Shown: positions 1 to 5,078 of the stretch, piece by piece
Position numbering within the stretch: position 1 is the first letter of the stretch
Layout of the letters: every line of letters begins with the position of its first letter
Source: Paracoccaceae bacterium
GTDB taxonomy: Bacteria; Pseudomonadota; Alphaproteobacteria; Rhodobacterales; Rhodobacteraceae
Length of the DNA stretch: 6,538 nt
Reading direction: 5' to 3'
Assembly (NCBI GenBank): GCA_030626365.1
Contig: DAOUPC010000166.1
Location: 1 to 6,538 of the forward strand
Notes under the pieces: model-generated
Seen by the model: only the letters and a program-made list of their open reading frames with translations
Databases searched by the model: none
Told to the model about the DNA's origin: nothing
Made by a program: the position numbers and the translations under genes

Positions 1-1
1 C

Positions 2-544
2 GCCGAGGACGCCAAGGCCTGGAAACTGTTGCAGTTATTGACCGCCAAACCAGTTTTGTACGTTTGTAATGTAGGTGAATCCGAAGCGGCGGCAGGGAAT
101 GATTTCTCGGCCCAGGTCGCTGAAATGGCGGCCTCCGAAGGCAACGCCCATGTCATCATCAGTGCCCAGATCGAAGAAGAAATCAGCCAGCTGGAGCTGG
201 ACGAGGCACAGATGTTCCTTGAGGAAATGGGCCTGACCGAGGCGGGCCTGGACCGCCTTATCCGCGCCGGTTATCAGCTTTTGCATCTGGAAACCTATTT
301 TACCGTCGGCCCGAAAGAGGCCCGCGCCTGGACCATCCGTCAGGGCACCGCGGCCCCACAGGCCGCCGGGGTGATCCACGGCGATTTCGAACGTGGGTTC
401 ATCCGCGCCGAAACCATTGCCTATGATGATTACGTCACACTGGGCGGCGAACAACCGGCCAAAGAGGCCGGAAAAATGCGCGCCGAGGGCAAAACATATG
501 TCGTCAGGGATGGCGATGTTCTGCACTTTTTGTTCAACACTTAG
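2..544 (+). CDS. ychF: Redox-regulated ATPase YchF, C-terminal half (5' partial)
   Basis: YchF is a conserved cytosolic P-loop NTPase of the Obg/TRAFAC group. Unlike its GTPase relatives it prefers ATP, it binds ribosomes, and it has been linked to oxidative-stress responses. The frame is open from base 2, giving 180 residues before the TAA. The family is about 365 residues, so roughly the second half is present and the G1-G3 nucleotide motifs lie outside the window. Visible parts are the end of the G domain (AKPVLYVCNVGE, the strand carrying the N-x-x-E version of the specificity motif), a helical stretch rich in Glu, and the C-terminal TGS domain. The TGS domain has the family hallmarks HLETYFTVGPKEARAWTI, GVIHGDFERGFIRAE, YDD and a final KTYVVRDGDVLHF. 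I recognise the family from these with high confidence. The TTG at 29 is internal, not a start. The next gene begins 160 bp downstream behind its own promoter. Confidence 0.97.
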   Translation, partial: AEDAKAWKLLQLLTAKPVLYVCNVGESEAAAGNDFSAQVAEMAASEGNAHVIISAQIEEEISQLELDEAQMFLEEMGLTEAGLDRLIRAGYQLLHLETYFTVGPKEARAWTIRQGTAAPQAAGVIHGDFERGFIRAETIAYDDYVTLGGEQPAKEAGKMRAEGKTYVVRDGDVLHFLFNT

Positions 545-585
545 GGACGGCCTGAATAACCCAAGTCCGGGTGGTGCCTTGATCT

Positions 586-608
586 GCCTGGATTGCCCCT
601 GATCCGGC
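586..608 (+). terminator. Possible weak intrinsic terminator after ychF
   Basis: Bases 586-588 plus 590-593 (GCC-GGAT) can pair with 602-608 (ATCCGGC), with T589 bulged, giving a 7-bp stem and an 8-nt loop 42 nt after the ychF stop. The following bases (CCTTGTTAATCTG) are only modestly T-rich and have no clean T-run. It could terminate ychF, but the stem is short, so this is a tentative call. Confidence 0.3.
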
Positions 609-609
609 C

Positions 610-638
610 CTTGTTAATCTGTCGTTTTCTACCCATAT
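610..638 (+). promoter_or_regulatory. Heat-shock sigma factor (RpoH/sigma-32) promoter of the hsp20 operon
   Basis: CTTGTTA at 610-616 matches the sigma-32 -35 consensus CTTGAAA in its invariant CTTG. ACCCATAT at 631-638 matches the -10 consensus CCCCATNT at all but the first base. The 14-nt spacing is within the usual range for this sigma factor. Transcription should start near 645, leaving a leader of about 60 nt before the hsp20 start. A small heat-shock protein gene is a classic RpoH target, which supports the match. The nearby TTGACTT at 639-645 was also considered as a housekeeping -35, but no -10 sits at the right distance. Confidence 0.72.
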
Positions 639-644
639 TTGACT

Positions 645-707
645 TGTGCGGTTGCCGGATGCGGGACCGCGCGCACCGTCGCTTTGACTGATAAGGACGA
701 AACAGTG
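645..707 (+). promoter_or_regulatory. ROSE-like RNA thermometer in the hsp20 leader
   Basis: The predicted leader can fold into two hairpins. The first is 646-652 with 666-672 (7 bp including one G-U pair, 13-nt loop). The second is 677-684 with 693-699: C677-G699, G678-C698, U679-A697, C680-G696, then G681 unpaired, then C682-G695, U683-A694, U684-A693, closing an 8-nt loop. This second stem buries the Shine-Dalgarno AAGGA (693-697). Its anti-SD strand contains UCGCU (679-683), which fits the U(U/C)GCU signature of ROSE elements, and G681 sits where ROSE has its functionally important bulged G. ROSE elements repress small heat-shock genes at low temperature in alphaproteobacteria by melting on heating. 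The fold is my manual pairing; the function is inferred from motif, position and downstream gene. Confidence 0.65.
693..697 (+). promoter_or_regulatory. Ribosome binding site of hsp20 that fixes the GTG start
   Basis: AAGGA lies 7 nt before GTG 705-707, an ideal spacing. It is the evidence for choosing that GTG over the upstream in-frame TTG at 639. The same bases are paired in the ROSE-like hairpin. Confidence 0.8.
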
Positions 708-1118
708 TCAAAACTTACTTTGGGCTCTTACCCGCATATGCTGGGCTTTGAGCAGTTGGAACGCCTTTTGGAACGCTCGGCCAAATCCGGGAACGAAGGG
801 TATCCACCTTACAATATCGAACAGACATCCGATTGCTCATATCGCATTACCCTGGCTGTGGCCGGGTTTGGCGAGGGGGACATGTCGATCACCGTCGAGG
901 ATCGCCAACTGGTGATCCGTGGACGTCAGGGCGATGATGGCGATGGGCGGGTGTTCCTGCATCGCGGTATCGCGGCGCGTCAGTTTCAGCGCATGTTCGT
1001 GCTGGCCGATGGGGTCGAGGTCGGAGAGGCGATCATGGAAAACGGGCTGCTGCATGTGGATCTGACACGTGCGACGCCTGAAACCATTGTGCAGACAATC
1101 ACGATCAGGAAAGGGTAA
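705..1118 (+). CDS. Small heat-shock protein, Hsp20/alpha-crystallin family, class A (IbpA-like)
   Basis: An ATP-independent cytosolic chaperone that forms oligomers, binds unfolding proteins during heat stress and holds them for refolding by DnaK/ClpB. The GTG start gives 137 residues, the normal length for IbpA-type proteins. A short N-terminal arm (1-36, beginning MSKLTLGSYPHMLGFEQLER) leads into the YPPYNIE entry to the alpha-crystallin domain (about 37-125). Class A features are GIAARQFQRMFVLAD (88-102) and the ENGLLHVDL strand (112-120), equivalent to the AxxxxGVL motif. The C-terminal tail carries an I-x-I anchor (ITI, 132-134) used in oligomer assembly. It is the first gene of a probable four-gene unit, behind an RpoH-like promoter and a ROSE-like thermometer. 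An in-frame TTG at 639 would add 22 residues but lies within the promoter region and has no ribosome binding site. Confidence 0.96.
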   Translation: MSKLTLGSYPHMLGFEQLERLLERSAKSGNEGYPPYNIEQTSDCSYRITLAVAGFGEGDMSITVEDRQLVIRGRQGDDGDGRVFLHRGIAARQFQRMFVLADGVEVGEAIMENGLLHVDLTRATPETIVQTITIRKG

Positions 1119-1121
1119 GAC

Positions 1122-1346
1122 ATGAACACACCAATAGATTTTGACGATGAAAGCAGCCGGATCGTTTATGTAAAGGCCGTGGATGTGGCCGACCTGCCCG
1201 ACGATCTTCGCGCCGAGGCGGGAACCCGCGAACAGCTTTACGCGGTGCATGATTCCGACGGGCAGCAGTTGGCGTTGGTGACCGACCGCCAGACGGCCTT
1301 TTTCCTTGCCCGCGAGAATGATTATTCCCCGGTCGCGGTGCATTGA
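1122..1346 (+). CDS. DUF1150 family small protein
   Basis: A 74-residue acidic protein of unknown function. Its C-terminal half (YAVHDSDGQQLALVTDRQ, then AFFLAREND and a final PVAVH) matches the DUF1150 family, a small alphaproteobacterial family that I know as a frequent immediate downstream neighbour of Hsp20 genes. No signal peptide, membrane segment or cysteine is present. The ATG is preceded by AGGAAAGGG (1107-1115) at 6-nt spacing, inside the end of hsp20, and only 3 nt separate the two genes, so they are surely co-transcribed. Its stop overlaps the start of the phzF-like gene. The constant pairing with Hsp20 suggests a role with that chaperone or in heat stress, but this is inference from position only; no biochemical role can be read from the sequence. 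Confidence 0.9.
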   Translation: MNTPIDFDDESSRIVYVKAVDVADLPDDLRAEAGTREQLYAVHDSDGQQLALVTDRQTAFFLARENDYSPVAVH

Positions 1347-2269
1347 GCAGATCCGCCTTTGACTGGGTGGATGCGTTCACCACCCGCACTTTTGGCGGCA
1401 ATGCTTGTGTTGTGGTGCATGGGGGCGATGACATAGACACCGCCACGCGCCTGGCATTGGTCAACGAAACATCGCTGTCCGAATGCGCCTATGTGGTTGG
1501 TTCGGACAAGGCGGACTTTGGCGCGCGCTATTACCTTGCGGACCGGGAAATTCCGATGGCCGGGCACCCGACGATTGCCACTGTCGTGTCGCTGGTCGAT
1601 CGCGGGCTGGTGGATATGTCCGGGGGTCAGGCCCGTTTCACGCTTGAGGTGGGGGCCGGTGTGTTGCCAATTGATGTCAGGGCCGGCGCGGACGGGCCAA
1701 TTGTGACCATGACGCAGATGGCCCCGGTGTTTGGCAAAACATTTGTCCCGGCGCAGATCGCCAAGGTGTTTTCGCTGCTGCCAGAGGATATTCTGGGCAC
1801 GCCGCAAATTGTATCGACGGGCACACCGTTCTGCATCACGGTATTGCGCAGCAAAGATGCCCTGCGCCGGGCTGTTCTTGACCCTGACCAGTGGCGCGCC
1901 TTGAACCCACCGGGCACGCCGCATGCCGGTATGATTGAACCATTCCTGGTCACCCTGGGGGGCAGCACCGCAGATGGCGATACATATTCGCGCCTGCTGC
2001 TGCCACCACCGATGCCGCCCGAAGACCCGTTTACCGGGGCTGCCACGGGGTGCATGGCGGCCTATCTGTGGCATCACGGACTGATCGACGCGCCCAAATT
2101 CACAGCCGAGCAAGGCCATTGGATGGGTCGGCCCGGCCGGGCCAGCATAGAGGTTCTGGGGCCACGCAAGGCCCCGACCGGCGTGCGGGTCGGCGGGCAG
2201 GGTGTTGTGTTGATGCGGGGCGAACTGGCTTTGCCCGTGGCGATCGGCGGCGATCTGAAGGGTGTCTGA
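1343..2269 (+). CDS. PhzF family phenazine biosynthesis-like protein (isomerase/epimerase fold)
   Basis: A 308-residue cytosolic enzyme of the PhzF/diaminopimelate-epimerase-fold superfamily. The N-terminus (FDWVDAFTTRTFGGNACVVV, residues 6-25) is the family's opening strand and glycine loop. The three residues known to be catalytic in PhzF are conserved: Glu47 in LSECAYV, His75 in IPMAGHPT and Asp228 in EDPFTGAATG. It is therefore probably active, but family members act on different substrates and there is no phenazine cluster here, so the substrate is unknown. The start is TTG: it is the only start codon between the in-frame TGA at 1319-1321 and the conserved N-terminus. It shares four bases (TTGA) with the DUF1150 stop and has no convincing Shine-Dalgarno sequence, so translation probably depends on termination of the preceding gene. 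Confidence 0.93.
   Translation: MSRSAFDWVDAFTTRTFGGNACVVVHGGDDIDTATRLALVNETSLSECAYVVGSDKADFGARYYLADREIPMAGHPTIATVVSLVDRGLVDMSGGQARFTLEVGAGVLPIDVRAGADGPIVTMTQMAPVFGKTFVPAQIAKVFSLLPEDILGTPQIVSTGTPFCITVLRSKDALRRAVLDPDQWRALNPPGTPHAGMIEPFLVTLGGSTADGDTYSRLLLPPPMPPEDPFTGAATGCMAAYLWHHGLIDAPKFTAEQGHWMGRPGRASIEVLGPRKAPTGVRVGGQGVVLMRGELALPVAIGGDLKGV
2258..2262 (+). promoter_or_regulatory. Ribosome binding site that favours ATG 2271 for the glycosyltransferase
   Basis: AAGGG lies 8 nt before ATG 2271-2273 and overlaps the alternative in-frame GTG at 2262-2264, which it could not serve. It sits inside the last codons of the phzF-like gene. Confidence 0.7.
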
Positions 2270-2270
2270 A

Positions 2271-3140
2271 ATGCGTGAAACATCTGATCCGGCGATTGCC
2301 GTGTTGCCCTATGGACAGGCGCTTGGGCCACAGCTTGCCCATGCCCCGGTGTCCGATCTGCTTTGGCCGCTGGGCTGTCCCGACCGGTTAAGCGGGGCCA
2401 GGGTGGGGGATTTGCGCGCCGACGACCATCTGATCGTGTTCCCCAAAACCGCCACGCATTTCCGCCGTGATCGTGGCACCAAAGCGCAAATATCGCTGGT
2501 TCTGGCCGAACCGACGGTCATTCACCGCAAACATCATGTGCTGTTACGGCTGACCCATGGGCGGTTCTGGCGGGTGCTTGGGTTCAATGAGGGGCTGTTG
2601 TCACGCATCCCCAACGGCATTTTCTTTCCGATGGGCACCACATGGGTGCCTGAATGGCGTGAGTTGCCGCTGAGCAAGACGCGCATGTGTTCGCTTGTGG
2701 CATCTGCCAAGCGGGATACGACCGGTCACAAACTGCGCCACCGGATTGTCGACTGGGCGCGCGACGCGTCCATGGATATTGAGGTGATGGGGCGTGGCTA
2801 CACCGCATTTGATCGCAAGGCGGACGGGTTGGCCCCCTATCGGTACTCGGTGGTGATCGAGAACGTGCAGGAAAAGAACTATTTTTCCGAAAAGCTGGTG
2901 GATGCGGTGCTGTGCAACACCGTGCCGATCTATTGGGGCTGTCCGAACCTTGAGCGGTTTATCGACCCCACAGGCATCATCCTGTGTGCCTCTGAGGGCG
3001 ATATACAACGCGCGGTCCAAACCATGAGCAAGGCAGATTTTGCCGCCCGCCTGCCACAGATTCAGGCCATCCAGCCGGCCCTGTCCGGGTATTGCGACCT
3101 GGAAAAGCGTGCGACCGAGGCAATTCGCGCCAGCCTGTGA
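2271..3140 (+). CDS. GT10 (fucosyltransferase-like) family glycosyltransferase
   Basis: A predicted 289-residue nucleotide-sugar-dependent glycosyltransferase, probably transferring fucose or a related sugar to a cell-surface or soluble glycan. Recognition rests on the C-terminal donor-binding motif at 190-226: YRYSVVIENVQEKNYFSEKL, followed by VPIYWGCPN. This matches the alpha-1,3-fucosyltransferase signature (aromatic-rich F-x-F-x-L-x-FEN, then Y-x-(S/T)EKL, then VP-x-YWG-x-PN), with Glu197, Asn198, Glu207 and Lys208 kept. The N-terminal half is divergent (VLAEPTVIHRKHH and a later NGIFFPMGTTWVP), as in short roseobacter members of this group. There is no signal peptide, membrane anchor or heptad-repeat tail. 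Length is well below the 400-plus residues of Helicobacter FucT. It begins 1 nt after the phzF-like stop and ends 14 nt before a strong hairpin, so it is the last gene of the unit. Donor and acceptor cannot be read from the sequence. Confidence 0.85.
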   Translation: MRETSDPAIAVLPYGQALGPQLAHAPVSDLLWPLGCPDRLSGARVGDLRADDHLIVFPKTATHFRRDRGTKAQISLVLAEPTVIHRKHHVLLRLTHGRFWRVLGFNEGLLSRIPNGIFFPMGTTWVPEWRELPLSKTRMCSLVASAKRDTTGHKLRHRIVDWARDASMDIEVMGRGYTAFDRKADGLAPYRYSVVIENVQEKNYFSEKLVDAVLCNTVPIYWGCPNLERFIDPTGIILCASEGDIQRAVQTMSKADFAARLPQIQAIQPALSGYCDLEKRATEAIRASL

Positions 3141-3153
3141 ATTAAGATAAAGA

Positions 3154-3182
3154 CCGCAGGGCAGGGGGTCCCCACCCTGCGG
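3154..3182. terminator. Bidirectional intrinsic terminator between convergent genes
   Basis: CCGCAGGG (3154-3161) pairs perfectly with CCCTGCGG (3175-3182), 8 bp and GC-rich. G-C pairs between 3164-3165 and 3172-3173 can extend it inward past a small internal loop. It starts 14 nt after the + strand glycosyltransferase stop and lies 14 nt past the - strand sat/cysC stop. On the - strand it is followed by the T-rich TCTTTATCTTAA; on the + strand the tail (CAATTTCC) is weaker, so it probably works best for sat/cysC. Confidence 0.82.
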
Positions 3183-3196
3183 CAATTTCCTGATGA

Positions 3197-4912
3197 TCAG
3201 CCGGCGATCAGGCCCATGTTTTCCAGCTTCAGCAGCACCTGATGGGCGCAGTTGTCCACTTCGGTGCCAACCGTTTCGACCCGCAGTTCCGGGTTCTCTG
3301 GAACGTTGTAAGGGTCTGATATGCCAGTGAATTCCTTAATTTTTCCTTCGCGGGCCAGCTTGTATAGCCCCTTGCGGTCGCGCCGTTCGCATTCCTCAAG
3401 CGAGGTGGCGACATGCACTTCGACAAAGGCCCCATGGGTTTCGATATCTTCACGCACGAACCGCCGTGTGGTGGCATAAGGCGCAATCGGCGCACAGATG
3501 GCGATGCCGCCGTTCTTGGTGATTTCTGAGGCAACATACCCAATGCGGCGAATGTTCAGGTCACGGTGCTCCTTGGAGAAGCCCAGTTCGCTTGACAGGT
3601 TCTTGCGCACGACATCGCCATCCAAAAGCGTCACGGGGCGCCCGCCCATTTCCATCAGCTTGACCATAAGCGCGTTGGCGATGGTTGACTTGCCGGATCC
3701 GGAAAGGCCGGTGAAAAACACGGTGAAACCCTGTTTGTGGCGCGGTGGCTTGGTGCGGCGCAGTTCCTTGACCACCTCGGGAAACGAGAACCATTCAGGA
3801 ATTTCCAGCCCTTCGGCCAGACGACGGCGCAATTCGGTGCCTGAAATGTTCAGGATCGTAACATTGTCGCGATCCTCGATTGCGTCGTTTGGTTCGTACT
3901 GGGCGCGTTCCTGCACATAGACCATGTGTTTGAAATCGACCATTTCACAGCCGATTTCGCCCTGATGTTTGCGGTACAGATCCTGTGCGTCATACGGGCC
4001 ATAGAAATCGTCACCGGCGGAATTCTTGCCGGGGCCGGCATGATCGCGCCCGACGATAAAGTGGGTACAGCCGTGGTTGGCGCGGATCAGGCCATGCCAG
4101 ACGGCCTCGCGGGGGCCGGCCATGCGCATGGCAAGGTTCAGCAGGCTCATGCTGGAGGTGGCTGCCGGGTCTTTGTCCAGCACCGCCTCGTAACAGCGCA
4201 CACGGGTGAAATGATCAACATCGCCCGGCTTGGTCATGCCGACGATGGGGTGGATCAGCAGGTTTGCCTGTGCTTCCTTGGCCGCCCGGAACGTCAGTTC
4301 CTGATGCGCCCGGTGCAGCGGGTTGCGGGTCTGGAATGCAACTATTCTGCGCCAGCCCAGCTTGCGGAAATAGGCGCGCAGTTCGTTGGGCGTGTCACGA
4401 CGGCCACGGAAATCGTAATGCACCGGTTGTTGCAGGCCGGTAATCGGGCCACCAAGGTATATCTTGCCCGCGGCGTTGTGCAGGTAATTGACGGCCGGGT
4501 GCGCCAGATCATCGGCCCCAAATACTTTTTCGGCCTCAAGCGCCTTGTTCGGCTCCCAGCGGTCGGTGACGGTCATGGTGGCCAGAATGACGCCTTCCTG
4601 ATCACGCAGGGCGATGTCTTCGCCAATCTTAAGCCCCTCGGCAAAGGATTCCGATACGTCCAGGTTGATCGGCATTGGCCAGAGGGTGCCGTCGCTCAGG
4701 CGCAGATCGTTGACAACACCATCATAGTCCGCTTCGCTCAGGAACCCTTTGAGGGGGTTGAAGCCGCCGTTCATCAGCAATTCCAGGTCACAGATCTGGC
4801 GCGGTGTCAGGTCGTGGCTTTTCAACTCTCCGGCGTCGACTTTGAGTTTCTGGGCTGAGTCGTAGGAAACATAAAGTTCCTGGATCGGGGCCAGAGTGCT
4901 AAGCATTGTCAT
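3197..4912 (-). CDS. sat/cysC: Bifunctional sulfate adenylyltransferase / adenylylsulfate kinase (ATP sulfurylase-APS kinase)
   Basis: This cytosolic fusion makes APS from ATP and sulfate, then phosphorylates it to PAPS for sulfate assimilation or sulfonation. With the start at 4912 it has 571 residues, close to the Rhodobacteraceae form. The ATP sulfurylase part (about 1-395) has the catalytic QTRNPLHRAH motif (194-203, with both histidines) and GRDHAGPG (288-295). The APS kinase part (about 400-571) has an intact P-loop GLSGSGKST (402-410), then LLDGDVVR, RDLNIRRIGYVA and ISDPYNVPENPEL. The intact P-loop separates it from fungal ATP sulfurylases, whose kinase-like domain is inactive. The start is chosen at ATG 4912 (MTMLSTLAPIQELYVSY), behind GAGAGA at 6-nt spacing. 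ATG 4906 is also possible. The frame extends to ATG 4987, but the extra 25 residues do not look like the family and lack a ribosome binding site. Confidence 0.96.
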   Translation of the reverse strand: MTMLSTLAPIQELYVSYDSAQKLKVDAGELKSHDLTPRQICDLELLMNGGFNPLKGFLSEADYDGVVNDLRLSDGTLWPMPINLDVSESFAEGLKIGEDIALRDQEGVILATMTVTDRWEPNKALEAEKVFGADDLAHPAVNYLHNAAGKIYLGGPITGLQQPVHYDFRGRRDTPNELRAYFRKLGWRRIVAFQTRNPLHRAHQELTFRAAKEAQANLLIHPIVGMTKPGDVDHFTRVRCYEAVLDKDPAATSSMSLLNLAMRMAGPREAVWHGLIRANHGCTHFIVGRDHAGPGKNSAGDDFYGPYDAQDLYRKHQGEIGCEMVDFKHMVYVQERAQYEPNDAIEDRDNVTILNISGTELRRRLAEGLEIPEWFSFPEVVKELRRTKPPRHKQGFTVFFTGLSGSGKSTIANALMVKLMEMGGRPVTLLDGDVVRKNLSSELGFSKEHRDLNIRRIGYVASEITKNGGIAICAPIAPYATTRRFVREDIETHGAFVEVHVATSLEECERRDRKGLYKLAREGKIKEFTGISDPYNVPENPELRVETVGTEVDNCAHQVLLKLENMGLIAG

Positions 4913-4918
4913 TTCAAA

Positions 4919-4924
4919 TCTCTC
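4919..4924 (-). promoter_or_regulatory. Ribosome binding site of sat/cysC
   Basis: On the - strand GAGAGA lies 6 nt before the ATG at 4912-4910. It is a moderate match but the best near the start, and it favours this start over the longer reading from 4987. Confidence 0.5.
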
Positions 4925-4999
4925 AATAATGTCTTGGGGCAGTCGGGCCAAATGAACCCGTTCGCGCGCGGAATATCCCCGCAGCATAAGGAAAGTCTA

Positions 5000-5032
5000 G
5001 CGTTAAAGCACTTTGCGTTTAACCTGAAACGC
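5000..5032. repeat. Overlapping inverted and direct repeats, possible operator upstream of sat/cysC
   Basis: Three perfect short inverted repeats overlap here: GTTAAA (5002-5007) with TTTAAC (5018-5023); AAAG (5005-5008) with CTTT (5011-5014); and GCGTTT (5015-5020) with AAACGC (5027-5032). A near direct repeat, GCGTTAAA (5000-5007) and GCGTTTAA (5015-5022), recurs at 15-bp spacing. The cluster lies about 90-120 bp upstream of the sat/cysC start, where a regulator of sulfur genes could bind. No specific regulator is identified. Confidence 0.4.
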
Positions 5033-5078
5033 GATTCACCCCAAGAGTGAGCGAATTGTGATGCTTTTGGGTGTGCAA

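Larger units (their letters stand above)
4913..5078. other. 166-bp upstream region of sat/cysC
   Basis: This is the only non-coding stretch between the two - strand genes. It must hold the sat/cysC promoter unless that gene is read through from the cyclase gene. No clear -35/-10 pair stands out on the - strand, and I recognise no riboswitch. It contains the inverted-repeat cluster at 5000-5032 and a weak imperfect hairpin (5037-5041 with 5069-5073) with no T-run, not convincing as a cyclase terminator. Confidence 0.6.

Noticed and set aside
393..602. 69-codon + strand reading frame across the end of ychF
   Set aside because: It lies mostly inside ychF in another frame and its protein has no recognisable character.
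639..704. N-terminal extension of hsp20 from TTG 639
   Set aside because: It has no ribosome binding site, overlaps the promoter and leader, and encodes residues unlike the family. GTG 705 has an ideally spaced AAGGA and yields the normal length.
1322..2119. 265-codon - strand reading frame opposite the PhzF-like gene
   Set aside because: The + strand frame carries conserved catalytic motifs. The opposite frame is a GC-driven shadow with low-complexity, His/Arg-rich sequence.
2262..2270. GTG 2262 as start of the glycosyltransferase
   Set aside because: The only Shine-Dalgarno candidate overlaps it. ATG 2271 has the right spacing.
3693..3702. 10-bp palindrome CCGGATCCGG
   Set aside because: It lies within the Gly-Ser-Gly codons of the APS kinase P-loop and is explained by coding constraint.
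3926..4858. 310-codon + strand reading frame opposite sat/cysC
   Set aside because: It is long, but antisense to a strongly conserved enzyme and without recognisable motifs. High third-position GC explains it.
4913..4987. 25-residue N-terminal extension of sat/cysC from ATG 4987
   Set aside because: It has no ribosome binding site and does not resemble the family N-terminus, which begins near MTMLSTLAP.
5037..5073. Hairpin after the cyclase stop as an intrinsic terminator
   Set aside because: The stem is short and bulged, the loop is large, and no T-run follows on the - strand.
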